From the NCBI RefSeq assembly GCF_000381065.1, contig NZ_KB905841.1, forward strand, positions 1 through 64,000: 64,000 nt of DNA, written 5' to 3'. The stretch comes from Propionispira raffinosivorans DSM 20765 (GTDB lineage: Bacteria; Bacillota; Negativicutes; Selenomonadales; Selenomonadaceae). Shown piece by piece: positions 46,895 through 56,752 of the stretch. The notes beneath the pieces were generated by a model that worked only from the letters and a program-made list of their open reading frames with translations, was not told where the DNA came from and did no database searches. Each line of letters starts with the position of its first letter. Within the stretch, counting starts at the first letter, position 1. Both the position numbers and the translations under genes were made by a program.

Positions 46895-48337
46895 ATGGAA
46901 AATAATTTCATTGATTTTGTATCAATACAATTAACAAAAAACAGCAAAGAGGCTCTGTATGTACAACTATACAATCAGCTTTGTGAATATATTAAACTTG
47001 GTCGTCTTGCGCCCGGTTACCTTTTACCTCCCGTACGGAAATTTGCCGCATTTTTAAATATTAATGCCGGAACAGTCGTTAGTGCTTATAAAGAACTTGA
47101 AAAAAATGGCTATATTTTTTCACGTTCCGGCAGTGGCAGTTATGTCGCAGAATCGAATACCTCAATTGATGAGGAACAGCCCCTAGAGATCAATGACCGA
47201 AAAATCGATGATCCCGAAACTTTATCACCGTTTGATTCTGCAATGATAAATATGTCTAGTATCTCGCTAAATCCAGATATTGTTTCCGTCGAAAAATTTA
47301 AGCAGGTCCTTATTGAAGTCCTCGACCGCGATCAAGGTTACGCCTTCAGCTATCAAGAGAGCCAAGGCTTTTATCCATTGCGTGAATCCATTGCCGCACA
47401 TTTCAACAAAAGCGGTGTGAAGACAACACCCGATACCGTACAAATTATTTCCGGCGCCCAACAAGGTATCGATATCGTTGCCCGAGCTTTATTGAATTAT
47501 GGTGATTATGTTTTCACTGAAAGACCAACGTACCCCGGCGCAATCGACGCTTTTCGCTCACGCGGAGCCAAAATCATTGATATTAATTTAGAAGTAGACG
47601 GTATTGATATCGATGACCTCGAAAAAAAGCTCCGCCAGTTTCGCCCAAAACTAATTTACGTTATGCCAAACATCCAAAATCCTACAGGAATTTCCTATTC
47701 AATTGCCAAACGAAACCGCTTAATGGGACTTGCAAGATATTATAATGTTTTTATTTTGGAAGATGATTATATCAGTGATTTATCCTATAGCAAAGACGTT
47801 TTAGCACCACTCAAAGCCCTTGATCGTGACGATCGTGTCATCTATCTCAAGAGCTTTTCAAAAATATTTATGCCGGGACTCCGCCTAGCTTTTTTAACAA
47901 TGCCAAAAGTCTTTGCTGCCAAATTATTAAATGTAAAACATCTATCCGATATATCAACCTCTGGCCTTACCCAAAGAGCATTTGATTTATATCTGCGCCA
48001 AGGCATCTGGCAAAAGCACCTTGCCGAAATCAAACAAACCTACCAAATACAATTTGAATTTACCCTGCAAGCTATTGCAAAATACCTGCCGAAAGATGTT
48101 CATTTCATCAAGCCCAATGGCGGTCTATCGATCTGGTTTACATTGCCACAAAATGTCTCAGCAAAAAGCATCATGGAAGTCGCTTTTCAAAACGGGGTTC
48201 TGCTAACAGAAGGATCCCCTTTTTTCCCTCGCCAAACCTCAGATCAACATATTCGAATCAGTTTTGCCACCATTCGCCTGCAAGAAATAACTGCCGGCAT
48301 GCAAATCATCGGAAAAGCCATTGAAACTCAGCTGTAA
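46895..48337 (+). CDS. pdxR: MocR/GabR-family PLP-binding regulator, probable PdxR
   Basis: The protein has 480 residues. An N-terminal GntR winged helix (LYNQLCEYIKLGRLAPGYLL and FLNINAGTVVSAYKELEKNG) is fused to a class I aminotransferase domain. The PLP lysine is in VIYLKSFSKIFMPGLRLAFL, and other PLP contacts include VFTERPTYPGAIDAF and ILEDDYISDL. MocR proteins divergent from pdxST are the PLP-sensing activators PdxR, which also limit their own synthesis. GAGGTG lies about 13 bases before the ATG. Confidence 0.88.
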   Translation: MENNFIDFVSIQLTKNSKEALYVQLYNQLCEYIKLGRLAPGYLLPPVRKFAAFLNINAGTVVSAYKELEKNGYIFSRSGSGSYVAESNTSIDEEQPLEINDRKIDDPETLSPFDSAMINMSSISLNPDIVSVEKFKQVLIEVLDRDQGYAFSYQESQGFYPLRESIAAHFNKSGVKTTPDTVQIISGAQQGIDIVARALLNYGDYVFTERPTYPGAIDAFRSRGAKIIDINLEVDGIDIDDLEKKLRQFRPKLIYVMPNIQNPTGISYSIAKRNRLMGLARYYNVFILEDDYISDLSYSKDVLAPLKALDRDDRVIYLKSFSKIFMPGLRLAFLTMPKVFAAKLLNVKHLSDISTSGLTQRAFDLYLRQGIWQKHLAEIKQTYQIQFEFTLQAIAKYLPKDVHFIKPNGGLSIWFTLPQNVSAKSIMEVAFQNGVLLTEGSPFFPRQTSDQHIRISFATIRLQEITAGMQIIGKAIETQL

Positions 48338-48354
48338 AAATATGTATAAATCAC

Positions 48355-48383
48355 TTGATTTTTTCTACTAAACGCAATATAAT
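48355..48383 (+). promoter_or_regulatory. promoter of the tRNA-Pro gene
   Basis: TTGATT (48355-48360), a 17-bp spacer and a perfect TATAAT (48378-48383) lie 15 bases before the tRNA. Confidence 0.75.
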
Positions 48384-48398
48384 ATGTAGTGTGTTAAT

Positions 48399-48475
48399 CG
48401 GGATGTAGCACAGTTTGGTAGCGCGCATCGTTCGGGACGATGAGGTCGCAGGTTCGAATCCTGTCATCCCGACCA
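48399..48475 (+). tRNA. tRNA-Pro (anticodon CGG)
   Basis: The gene is 77 nt including an encoded CCA. The acceptor stem CGGGATG pairs with CATCCCG, the D-loop is AGCACAGTTTGGTAGC, and the anticodon stem CATCG/CGATG holds loop TTCGGGA with anticodon CGG. The T arm is CAGGTTCGAATCCTG. Mature form CGGGAUG with A73 and CCA fits bacterial proline tRNA. It is a single-gene unit followed by a terminator. Confidence 0.96.
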
Positions 48476-48489
48476 GTTTTTAAACAGAC

Positions 48490-48523
48490 GACGAGTCATA
48501 ATGAATTATGGCTCGTCTTTTTT
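48490..48523. terminator. intrinsic terminator after tRNA-Pro
   Basis: GACGAGTCATAAT pairs with ATTATGGCTCGTC (one wobble on a 2-nt tip), followed by TTTTTT. It lies between the tRNA and the convergent thioesterase gene. Confidence 0.88.
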
Positions 48524-48551
48524 GTGTTCAAAAATCTACATTTTTTATTTA

Positions 48552-48947
48552 TCAATACAATTTCGCCTCTGCTTTTTGCAAAAAAGACTCTTTTTTAATA
48601 ACGAAACGCTCATGGATTCCTTCGGCAATTTTTTCTTTTTCATCAAAAGCTGTGACTTTAAAAGTCAGTTTTCGACCTTCTACAAGAATAAGTTCACTCT
48701 CTACACGCACCTTCATCCCCACAGGTGTTGCGGCAATATGCTTTACATTCAGCAAAATACCGACTGTAGACATCAAATCCGGGAGAGTTTTTTGTGCCAA
48801 AAGCGCACTAGCTTTTTCTATAAGTGCAAGCATTGCTGGAGTTGCGTATACCGGTAAACTTCCGCTACCCATAAAAACTGCCGTATTTTGCTCAGCTACC
48901 ACATCTTGTGCAGTTTCTTTCATCCCTATTTTAAATTCAAAATCCAT
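48552..48947 (-). CDS. hot-dog fold thioesterase (FlK-like)
   Basis: The 131-residue protein has GSLPVYATPAMLALIEKASA with the Thr/Glu-type active region of fluoroacetyl-CoA thioesterase-like proteins, then VGILLNVKHIAATPVGMKVR and VTAFDEKEKIAEGIHERFVI. It would hydrolyse a small acyl-CoA or act as a housekeeping thioesterase; these genes are common and of unknown substrate in Firmicutes. TGGAGATG precedes the ATG. There is no clear operon partner. Confidence 0.85.
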   Translation of the reverse strand: MDFEFKIGMKETAQDVVAEQNTAVFMGSGSLPVYATPAMLALIEKASALLAQKTLPDLMSTVGILLNVKHIAATPVGMKVRVESELILVEGRKLTFKVTAFDEKEKIAEGIHERFVIKKESFLQKAEAKLY

Positions 48948-49023
48948 AACAGCATCTCCACTCTTTTAATTTTTCACATAATGTTTTTCGCTACGATCTT
49001 ATTTGGTTATTCTATACGTTTTA

Positions 49024-49902
49024 TTAATGAAACATTTCTTTAAATAATGTCAAAAAATGCTGACCGCTATGTGACAACGTACGATTTTTCAGCCACGCAA
49101 CTACAGTTTGTGTTGAAATCACCGGATCAACAATCGCTTTATATACAAGATTATCTTCCGTCAACAATTCCTCAGTAGACTTCGGCACCAAGGCCATACC
49201 AATTCCCATTTTCGTCCATAAAATATTTTGCAAAATCCCATCACTCACACAAACAATATTCGGTACAAAACCCAAGGTACTACATTGTGCTAAAAAAATT
49301 GTCTTCCAACGCAAAGGAATAATAAGCGGCTGATCTTTAAGTTCCAGCAAACTTACCCGATCCACACGTTTCCCGCAGCAGCACAGATTTTTCTGCATAA
49401 CCATAACCAGTGGCTCGTTGGTAAGTGTAATGGACTCATAAATCTTAGGATCAACATGCGTGCGCGTGATACCAATCTCAATGATCCGATTATCCAAAAG
49501 TTCTAAAATGCGAGCGCCTTCTCCTTCCCATAATTGAAATGTAACTTTGGGATACCGTTTATGGAATTCTTTAATCAATCCAGGCAAAAGTGTAGCACCA
49601 GAGGTCGTCACCGTACCAATCATTAACGATCCCATTACGCCTGAGCCAATCGCCGTAATTTCATTGACTGTTCCGTCTACCATACCTAATATTTGCTCAA
49701 CTCTTGTATAAAGAATTCGCCCAGCCTCCGTAAGCCTGATTCTGCGGCTGCCGCGTTCAAAAAGTTGAACCCCCAGAGATTCCTCCAGTTTTTTCATTTG
49801 TTTACTGAGGGCCGGTTGCGCAATGTCCAAACGTTTTGCTGCGTGACTAATATTACCTTCCTCCACGACTGCATAAAATGAATGCATATCTTTAAATTCC
49901 AT
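49024..49902 (-). CDS. LysR-family transcriptional regulator
   Basis: The 292-residue protein has the N-terminal HTH NISHAAKRLDIAQPALSKQM and an effector domain with GSLMIGTVTTSGATLLPGLI. GGGGGG precedes the ATG. It is divergent from an MFS exporter gene 155 bases away, so it probably controls that transporter. It resembles regulators of the CynR/BenM-like group; the effector is unknown. The spacer has T-rich and A-rich tracts but no clear T-N11-A box that I would name. Confidence 0.88.
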   Translation of the reverse strand: MEFKDMHSFYAVVEEGNISHAAKRLDIAQPALSKQMKKLEESLGVQLFERGSRRIRLTEAGRILYTRVEQILGMVDGTVNEITAIGSGVMGSLMIGTVTTSGATLLPGLIKEFHKRYPKVTFQLWEGEGARILELLDNRIIEIGITRTHVDPKIYESITLTNEPLVMVMQKNLCCCGKRVDRVSLLELKDQPLIIPLRWKTIFLAQCSTLGFVPNIVCVSDGILQNILWTKMGIGMALVPKSTEELLTEDNLVYKAIVDPVISTQTVVAWLKNRTLSHSGQHFLTLFKEMFH

Positions 49903-50057
49903 ATGCTTCCCCCCATTTGTATTCCGATTTTATATATTACATATACTTTTTTGCTAGTTTTACCATACTTCTTATTGTGCTATACTTTCAAAGAATCATC
50001 AATAGTTTCAAGTAAAAAAATTGATTTTTTATAATTTATTTTTAAAGAAGGTATACT

Positions 50058-51278
50058 ATGTCTATAAATAACACAAATCAATCACAATGGAAACGTTCTT
50101 TTTATATTATGTGGGCAGCACAATTTATCGGTATGAGTGCAATCACTGGTGTCGTCGCATTTTTACCCCTTTATATAACGCAGCTTGGTGTCACCAATAC
50201 ATCCTCGTTAGGTCTCTGGGCCGGAATTCTCATGGGTGCTACTTCATTTTTTGCCGCACTTTCGAATCCATATTGGGGGGCTATGGCCGATCGCAAAGGT
50301 CGCAAACCAATGGTTGAAAAAGTATTGCTTATCTTTGGGCTGATTATGATTGTAATGGCTTTTGTAACCAACGTCTATCAGCTTTTAGCCTTGCGCATAT
50401 TTCAAGGTCTTTGCGGTGGTTTTGTCGCTGCTGCAACCGCACTCGGCATCAGTATGGCACCAAAAGAAAAAATTCCATTCATTGTGGGTATGTTTCAAAC
50501 AGCACTCATTGTCGGTGGTGCCGTTGGACCAATGATTGGCGGTATCATTGCCGATTTATTTGGTTATCGTTTACCGTTTATCATTTTCGGCTGTCTATGT
50601 TTACTCACATTAGTGATTATTCGTTTTGCCATTTCAGAAGCTTTCACACCAGCACCCAAAAATGAACAAACTTCCATCAAAGAAACTCTTCATTATATTT
50701 GTTCTTTAGGTGATTTAAAAGTCATGCTGATGGTTTTATTCTTAGCACAATTTGCTATGCAAAGCATCGGACCAATCTTGCCGATTTATATTCAGGGTAT
50801 GGTATCCAATACAGGCAGTTTGGCCAGTATTTCAGGCACAATCATTGCAATCGGCGGAGTAACCAGTGCTTTAGCCTCGGCCAGTATGGGTTTTATCAGC
50901 AAACATTATTCCCATCGCCGAATCCTTACCATAGCCTCTATCTTATGTGCCATTACTTTTATTGGTCAGCTTGCGGCAAACAGCATCTTCACATTAGGCA
51001 TCATGCGTGCCGTCAATGGCTTATGCATCGGAGCGATGATCCCAAGTGCCAATACCATTGTGACGTATCTGATTCCTGAAGCAAAACGCGGAGCCGCTTA
51101 TGGTATAACCGGTGGTGCTGCTCTAATGGGCAACGTTTTAGGTCCATTATGTGCTGGACTCTTTTCCATCTTCTTTGGGATTTCCTCTATTTTCTGGGTC
51201 ACCTCATTCCTGTTTCTAGGTGTTTTCGTTGTCTTATTCGTACAAATCAAAGCAGATTATCATCCCCAAATGTCATAA
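50058..51278 (+). CDS. MFS multidrug-type exporter
   Basis: The protein has 406 residues with 12 membrane spans. The loop 2-3 motif is PYWGAMADRKGRKPM, and the helix-5 motif (AVGPMIGGIIADLFGYRLPF) marks drug:proton antiporters with 12 helices. GAAGG precedes the ATG. It is divergent from a LysR gene and followed by a strong terminator. The substrates are unknown, and a MdtG-like drug or metabolite exporter is the best guess. Confidence 0.9.
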   Translation: MSINNTNQSQWKRSFYIMWAAQFIGMSAITGVVAFLPLYITQLGVTNTSSLGLWAGILMGATSFFAALSNPYWGAMADRKGRKPMVEKVLLIFGLIMIVMAFVTNVYQLLALRIFQGLCGGFVAAATALGISMAPKEKIPFIVGMFQTALIVGGAVGPMIGGIIADLFGYRLPFIIFGCLCLLTLVIIRFAISEAFTPAPKNEQTSIKETLHYICSLGDLKVMLMVLFLAQFAMQSIGPILPIYIQGMVSNTGSLASISGTIIAIGGVTSALASASMGFISKHYSHRRILTIASILCAITFIGQLAANSIFTLGIMRAVNGLCIGAMIPSANTIVTYLIPEAKRGAAYGITGGAALMGNVLGPLCAGLFSIFFGISSIFWVTSFLFLGVFVVLFVQIKADYHPQMS

Positions 51279-51340
51279 GTCCACATCACTAAGTGTCTAC
51301 GCTTTGACGAACATATTGAATAACTCCATAATTCCTCATA

Positions 51341-51384
51341 AATAAACTGCCTGATGAATCGTTCGATTCATCAGGCAGTTTATT
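51341..51384. terminator. bidirectional terminator between the MFS gene and the glucarate operon
   Basis: AATAAACTGCCTGATGAATC pairs perfectly (20 bp) with its complement over a GTTC loop. It serves the MFS gene on the plus strand and the gudD gene end at 51466 on the minus strand. Confidence 0.92.
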
Positions 51385-51465
51385 TTCATACAAGCTAAAA
51401 TTTTTTCATATGAACTGAGGCATTTTTCAATTTATAAAATGTATTGAATTATTTATCTCATTGCA

Positions 51466-52812
51466 TCACCGAACAAGGCAGGGGCACTTAGGATCATATT
51501 GCCAATTTGGAATAAGATACTGCATCGTCTTGGCATCATCACGTGCTCCAAGATTATGTTTCTGATAAAGATCATGTGCCTGTTCAATTTTATCCATATC
51601 TATTTCAATACCGAGGCCAGGTTGATCTGTCACTTTAATTTTCCCATCAATAATCTGCATAGGCTCTTTCGTCAAATGCTCCGTGTGTTCCTGCCAAATC
51701 CAATGCGTATCAAGTGCCGTAATCTCGCCGGGAGCTGCCGCCCCAGTTTGTGCAATCATAGCTAAAGAAATGTCGAAATGATTATTAGAATGTGAACCCC
51801 AGGTAAGTCCCCACTCATGACAAAGCTGCGCCACCCTCACTGCTCCCTGCATCGTCCAAAAATGCGGATCAGCAAGCGGAATATCAACAGATTGCAACAT
51901 AACGGCATGGCTAAGCTGCCGCCAATCTGTAGCAATCATATTTGTTGCTGTTGCCATACCAGTACCCTTCCTAAATTCTGACATAATTTCACGTCCGGAA
52001 TAACCATTTTCTGCCCCACAAGGGTCCTCAGCATACGTAAGGATGTCAATCTTGTTTTTGCACAACCGTATAGCTTCATCCAGCGACCATGCTCCATTTG
52101 GATCAAGCGTAATCCGTGAATCAGGGAACGTTTTCTTTAAAGCAGTGACCGCTTCGATTTCTCTATCTCCACTTAATACGCCGCCTTTCAGTTTGAAGTT
52201 TTTAAAACCATATCGATTCGCTGCCGCCAGTCCAAGACGGACCACCGCTTCTGGCGTCAATGCTTCTTCATGGCGGATACGAAGCCAATCATCTTTTTCG
52301 GATTCTTCACTTAAATAGGGCAAATCCGTCTTTTTGCGATCACCAATAAAGAAAAGGTATCCCAAGAATTCGACTTCATCACGCTGCTTTCCTGTCCCAA
52401 GCAGTTCAGCAACTGGCACGCCAAGATATTGCCCCAGAAGATCAAGGCATGCAGCTTCTACAGCCGTAGCTGCATGAATCATTGTACGCAAATCAAACGT
52501 TTGTACACCGCGTCCCTCAGCATCGCGATCTTTAAAGGCCTCTCTTATTTCATTGAGAATATGGTTATAGCGGGCAATGGGCCTACCGATAACAAGTTCT
52601 TTTGCATCCTCAATCGTACCGCGTATCTTTTCTCCGCCAGGAACTTCACCTGCCCCGGTATGCCCGCTGCTGTCTTTCAATATTACGATATTCCGCGTAA
52701 AAAATGCGCCATGGGCACCACTAAGATTGAGCAGCATACTATCATGTCCCGCTACGGGAATAACCTTCATCTCCGTAATAATTGGAGAACTATCTTTACT
52801 GCTGATTTTCAT
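51466..52812 (-). CDS. gudD: glucarate dehydratase
   Basis: The protein has 448 residues from the ATG at 52812 (AAGGAG 11 bases upstream; the ATG three codons earlier is only 2 bases from it). It is an enolase-superfamily enzyme. The general-base Lys lies in [20 protein letters not shown], metal ligands are in [16 protein letters not shown] and [19 protein letters not shown], and the His/Asp dyad is near [16 protein letters not shown]. It dehydrates D-glucarate (and L-idarate) to 5-dehydro-4-deoxyglucarate. It is the last gene of the operon and 36 bases after a paralogue. Confidence 0.93.
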   Translation of the reverse strand: MKISSKDSSPIITEMKVIPVAGHDSMLLNLSGAHGAFFTRNIVILKDSSGHTGAGEVPGGEKIRGTIEDAKELVIGRPIARYNHILNEIREAFKDRDAEGRGVQTFDLRTMIHAATAVEAACLDLLGQYLGVPVAELLGTGKQRDEVEFLGYLFFIGDRKKTDLPYLSEESEKDDWLRIRHEEALTPEAVVRLGLAAANRYGFKNFKLKGGVLSGDREIEAVTALKKTFPDSRITLDPNGAWSLDEAIRLCKNKIDILTYAEDPCGAENGYSGREIMSEFRKGTGMATATNMIATDWRQLSHAVMLQSVDIPLADPHFWTMQGAVRVAQLCHEWGLTWGSHSNNHFDISLAMIAQTGAAAPGEITALDTHWIWQEHTEHLTKEPMQIIDGKIKVTDQPGLGIEIDMDKIEQAHDLYQKHNLGARDDAKTMQYLIPNWQYDPKCPCLVR

Positions 52813-52848
52813 ATATATCATATCTCCTTTGATTTTTAGAAATAAATT

Positions 52849-54234
52849 TTATAAATCATGCATAAATGCTGGCTTCTTTGGATCATATTTCCAGTCTGGT
52901 ACAAGATATTGCATCGCCATAGCATCATTGCGTGCACCCTTGCCATATTTTTCATACAGACTATTTGCTTTCTCTACTTGTTTCATATCAATATCAATTC
53001 CCAATCCAGGCTTATCTGGAACTTTGACTGTTCCACCAACGATTTTCGGTGGTTCCTTTGTAAGATGTTCCTGGCCTTCCTGCCAAATCCAGTGTGTATC
53101 GATAGCAGTAATCAGACCAGGAGCTGCCGCTGCTACCTGCGTAAACATGGCGAGTGATATATCAAAATGGTTATTGGAATGTGATCCCCACGTCAGCCCC
53201 CATTCATGGCAAATTTGCGCCACACGAACCGCCCCCTGCATAGTCCAAAAATGTGGATCGGCCAGAGGAATATCCACAGACTGCAAAGAAATAGAATGTC
53301 CAAGCTGGCGCCAGTCCGTTGCAATCATATTCGTTGCAGTTGCCAAACCCGTTGCCCTTTTGAATTCAGCCATAATTTCCCGTCCTGAATAACCATTTTC
53401 CGGTCCACAAGGATCTTCCGCATAAGCGAGAATATCAGAGTGCCCTTTACAAAGTTTAACAGCATCATCCAATAGCCATGATCCGTTCGGATCAAGCGTG
53501 ATTCTCGCCTGAGGAAACGCTTTTTTTAATGCCACAATCGCTTCTATTTCTTTTTCTCCACTCATAACGCCGCCCTTTAATTTAAAATCCTGAAAACCGT
53601 ACTTCAGCGATGCCGCTTGAGCCTGCCGCACAACCATTTGTGGTGTCAAAGTCTCCTCATGACGAATTTGATACCATTCATCTTTACTGTAACCTGCAGA
53701 AAGATAATTTAAATTCGTCTTTTTTTGATCGCCTACATAGAAAAGATATCCCAGCATACGGACTTCATCACGCTGACGCCCATCACCTAAAAGATCTGCA
53801 ACGGACACATTAAGATATTGTCCCAATAAATCCAGTAGTGCTGCTTCAATAGCCGTAATTACATTATCAGTTCGCAAATTAATTTCATGCGGTTGTTGCA
53901 GTACAGCAGCTTCTGCAGCCGAGGTTACCTTATGAACCGTAGTCTTTATTTTAGTAAAACCTTCGCCAAGAATAACCTGTCGAATCTTCTTAATAATATC
54001 ATGATACCGCCCAATGGATTTTCCTTCAACTAGACCAATTGATTTTTCCAGTGTCAGCCTTATCCCTTCGCCGCCAGGAACTTCACCAACTCCGGTATTT
54101 CCTTGATTATCTTTGATGATAACAATATTCCGCGTAAAAATCGGTGCATGTGCACCACACAAATTCAACAGCATACTGTCATGCCCCGCTACAGGAATAA
54201 CCTTCATTTCTTTTACCACAGGTGTATCACGCAT
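52849..54234 (-). CDS. second glucarate dehydratase-like enzyme
   Basis: The 461-residue paralogue of the downstream gudD product also has [38 protein letters not shown], and [18 protein letters not shown], so both appear catalytically intact. It differs mainly by an insertion (about residues 90-115, [20 protein letters not shown]), close to the capping domain that reads the substrate. It may handle a different diacid, as with GudX in E. coli, or supply extra activity. GGGGGA precedes the ATG. It is encoded right after the gudP-type permease gene. Confidence 0.9.
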   Translation of the reverse strand: MRDTPVVKEMKVIPVAGHDSMLLNLCGAHAPIFTRNIVIIKDNQGNTGVGEVPGGEGIRLTLEKSIGLVEGKSIGRYHDIIKKIRQVILGEGFTKIKTTVHKVTSAAEAAVLQQPHEINLRTDNVITAIEAALLDLLGQYLNVSVADLLGDGRQRDEVRMLGYLFYVGDQKKTNLNYLSAGYSKDEWYQIRHEETLTPQMVVRQAQAASLKYGFQDFKLKGGVMSGEKEIEAIVALKKAFPQARITLDPNGSWLLDDAVKLCKGHSDILAYAEDPCGPENGYSGREIMAEFKRATGLATATNMIATDWRQLGHSISLQSVDIPLADPHFWTMQGAVRVAQICHEWGLTWGSHSNNHFDISLAMFTQVAAAAPGLITAIDTHWIWQEGQEHLTKEPPKIVGGTVKVPDKPGLGIDIDMKQVEKANSLYEKYGKGARNDAMAMQYLVPDWKYDPKKPAFMHDL

Positions 54235-54316
54235 ACATAAATCCCCCTAACGTATTGTAAAATACCATTATTATGTACTATTATTTTAAATTTTCGTCCA
54301 AGGAACAAAGTTTCCT

Positions 54317-55675
54317 TTATTCCTTAACTGTTTTTAGTTCAACACGGTGGATATCACCAACTAAGAACAGATAACAAAACGCGGCCACAAAACCATGTGC
54401 TACTGTAAATACAAGTGCCCATTCAAAAGACCCGGTTACTGCTACAATATAGCCAATAACGATAGGCGTCGTAATGCTTGAAAGATTACCGCACATATTA
54501 AAAAGCCCTCCAGCAAGCCCCGAAATTTCTTTAGGAAAAGTGTCCGACCCAACAGCCCAGCCTAAAGCACCAAAAGCTTTGCCAAAAAAAGATAAGGACA
54601 TAAACAAAATAACCAGCGGAATCGAATCGACATAGTTACAGCCGATCATCGCCATACTCATTATCATCCCGCCGACAATCGGAAATTTGCGTGCCAATGA
54701 AAGTGAATAGCCTTTTCGCAATAAAAAATCAGAAAATACGCCGCCAAAGATTCCCCCGCTAAAACCGCACAAAGCCGGAATAGCCGCTGCAAAACCGGCA
54801 TGAAGTATATCCATTCCTCTGGCTTGGACAAGATAGACTGGAAACCAACTAATAAAGAAAAACGTCATTGCATTGATACAGTATTGTGCTAGGTATATCC
54901 CAATAAACATACGATTCATCAGTAACTGTTTAATAAGATTAAAATTGGGTCCCTTTTGTTTCGCAGTTTTATCTTTTTTCCCCATATCCATGCTGACTAA
55001 GCCGCCGCCTTCTTCGATATAATCAACTTCGGCTTTATTGGCCATAGGATGTTCTTTGGGATCATGAATAAACTTCAGCCAAAAAATTAACATAACCAAG
55101 CCTATCGCGCCCATAACAAAAAAGACATAATGCCAACCGAAATAATGCACGATCCAACCCATAAGCGGTGCAAAAATAACGGTTGCGAAATATTGTGCTG
55201 CATTAAAAATAGAGGATGCTGTACCACGTTCCTGTTTCGGAAACCATGCGGCAACAATACGGGCATTCGCCGGAAAAGACGGAGCTTCAAACGTAGCCAT
55301 TAGATAGCGAAAAGAGAAAAGAACGACCGCTGCGGTAATACCCGCAAAAAATGCCGAGAATCCCTGCAGCATAACAGAAATAGACCAAAGAACCAATCCA
55401 ATGGCATATACCTTTTTAGAACCATACCGATCAAGCAACCAACCACCCGGTAATTGTGCAATAACATAAGCCCAGCCAAAAGCAGAAAAAATATATCCCA
55501 TCTGGATACTCGTAAGTCCCAAATCATGTTGTATTGCCGAACCCGCAATAGAAATTGTTGCCCGATCTGCATAGTTTATGGCGGTAATAGCAAAAAGAAT
55601 AGAAACGATTATCCAACGAACATTTGTCTTTTTCGCCTTTAAAGGGCTTGTGGTCATAGTATTATCCGAAAACAT
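54317..55675 (-). CDS. gudP: D-glucarate/galactarate MFS transporter (GudP/ACS family)
   Basis: The protein has 452 residues from the ATG at 55675 (GGAG 8 bases upstream). It has twelve membrane spans. The ACS-family opening INYADRATISIAGSAIQHDL and helix-2/3 loop WLLDRYGSKKVYAIGL are clear, with FEAPSFPANARIVAAWFPK and LGWAVGSDTFPKEISGLAGG further on. It imports aldarates by proton symport into the cytoplasm. It is surrounded by gud/gar catabolic genes. Confidence 0.92.
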   Translation of the reverse strand: MFSDNTMTTSPLKAKKTNVRWIIVSILFAITAINYADRATISIAGSAIQHDLGLTSIQMGYIFSAFGWAYVIAQLPGGWLLDRYGSKKVYAIGLVLWSISVMLQGFSAFFAGITAAVVLFSFRYLMATFEAPSFPANARIVAAWFPKQERGTASSIFNAAQYFATVIFAPLMGWIVHYFGWHYVFFVMGAIGLVMLIFWLKFIHDPKEHPMANKAEVDYIEEGGGLVSMDMGKKDKTAKQKGPNFNLIKQLLMNRMFIGIYLAQYCINAMTFFFISWFPVYLVQARGMDILHAGFAAAIPALCGFSGGIFGGVFSDFLLRKGYSLSLARKFPIVGGMIMSMAMIGCNYVDSIPLVILFMSLSFFGKAFGALGWAVGSDTFPKEISGLAGGLFNMCGNLSSITTPIVIGYIVAVTGSFEWALVFTVAHGFVAAFCYLFLVGDIHRVELKTVKE

Positions 55676-55808
55676 TCTGATCACTCCAATTACTTATTTT
55701 TGCGTATTCATTTTTATCCTAAATCCAGCAGCTGGAAGTATACCGTTCCCCATGCATGAGTTGAGTAATAATTTTCTATTTATTATGATAATTCAGTTAA
55801 TGTTGGAA

Positions 55809-55842
55809 GGTAATGCAGACAAAGCGCTTTATCTGCATTACC
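55809..55842. other. intercistronic hairpin between garR and gudP
   Basis: GGTAATGCAGACAAAG pairs with CTTTATCTGCATTACC (one wobble) with almost no loop, 14 bases past the garR stop. No T run follows on the minus strand, so it is more likely an mRNA-stabilising structure that protects the garR 3' end than a terminator. The whole garR-gudP gap is about 180 bases and holds no gene. Confidence 0.6.
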
Positions 55843-55854
55843 CTATAGATTTAC

Positions 55855-56739
55855 TTATCGTTTGACTTCCACATGAGCCAGCTTTTCATAATATTTTACA
55901 ATACTGCTATGATCGCCTTCTTCTAATCCATCCGCCCGCACGGCTTGCATAATTTCCATTACACTTGCCGTAAGTGGGAGCGACACACCTACTTCATGAG
56001 ATGTTTCCAACACATTTTTAAGATCTTTTATATGAAGTTTAATTTTAAATCCAGGATCAAATTTACGATCCATGATAAGTGGTGCTTTCGCATCCAATAC
56101 CGTACTTCCCGCCAAGCCGCCCCGAATTGCCTGATAGACCAGTTCCGGCTCTACGCCAATCTTACTGGCAAGAACAAGGGCTTCACTCATGCCAGCAATA
56201 TTGACAGCAACTATAATTTGATTCGCGAGCTTTGCTGCATTGCCCGCCCCAATTTCTCCAGTACGAACAACCGAGCCAGCCATCGTTTTTAAAATGTCAT
56301 AATACTTATCAAAAATCACTTGTTTTCCGCCAACCATAACAGAAATCGTACCATCGATGGCTTTTGGTTCGCCACCGCTGACCGGTGCGTCAAGCATATC
56401 CACACCAAATTTTTCAAGTTCTGCAAAAATATCGCGGCTTGCCAGTGGTGCAATCGAACTCATATCAATGAGGACACTGCCTCTTTTTGCACCTTCTTTA
56501 AGCCCGTTTTCCCCCAGCACAACTTCTTTTACCTGGGGTGAATTTGGCAGCATCGTAATGATAACATCGGTTAGTGCCGCAACTTCCCGCGGTGTTTCAA
56601 CAACTTCGGCGCCAAGTTTTTCTAATTCTGCAGCTGCGCCAGGATTGTGATTTGATACAACCAATTGATAACCTGCTTTGATAAGATTCTTACTCATCGG
56701 TTTCCCCATAATTCCCAAACCAATAAAACCTATTTTCAT
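55855..56739 (-). CDS. garR: 2-hydroxy-3-oxopropionate (tartronate semialdehyde) reductase
   Basis: The 294-residue beta-hydroxyacid dehydrogenase opens with IGFIGLGIMGKPMSKNLIKA. The substrate motif is LDAPVSGGEPKAIDGTISVM and the catalytic Lys is in GAGNAAKLANQIIVAVNIAG. It reduces tartronate semialdehyde to glycerate, which the kinase encoded at 61653 phosphorylates. It lies between the DapA-family lyase gene and the gudP-type gene, and AGGAGG precedes the ATG. Confidence 0.93.
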   Translation of the reverse strand: MKIGFIGLGIMGKPMSKNLIKAGYQLVVSNHNPGAAAELEKLGAEVVETPREVAALTDVIITMLPNSPQVKEVVLGENGLKEGAKRGSVLIDMSSIAPLASRDIFAELEKFGVDMLDAPVSGGEPKAIDGTISVMVGGKQVIFDKYYDILKTMAGSVVRTGEIGAGNAAKLANQIIVAVNIAGMSEALVLASKIGVEPELVYQAIRGGLAGSTVLDAKAPLIMDRKFDPGFKIKLHIKDLKNVLETSHEVGVSLPLTASVMEIMQAVRADGLEEGDHSSIVKYYEKLAHVEVKR

Positions 56740-56752
56740 GTCAAAGTCCTCC

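Noticed and set aside
48508-48969. A 153-codon plus-strand open frame over the thioesterase gene
   Set aside because: It is antisense to a gene with a good ribosome site and recognisable hot-dog motifs; it begins inside the tRNA terminator.
52577-53392. A 271-codon open frame on the plus strand across the two gudD genes
   Set aside because: It is fully antisense to two well-supported enolase-superfamily genes, has no ribosome site and its peptide has no recognisable domain.
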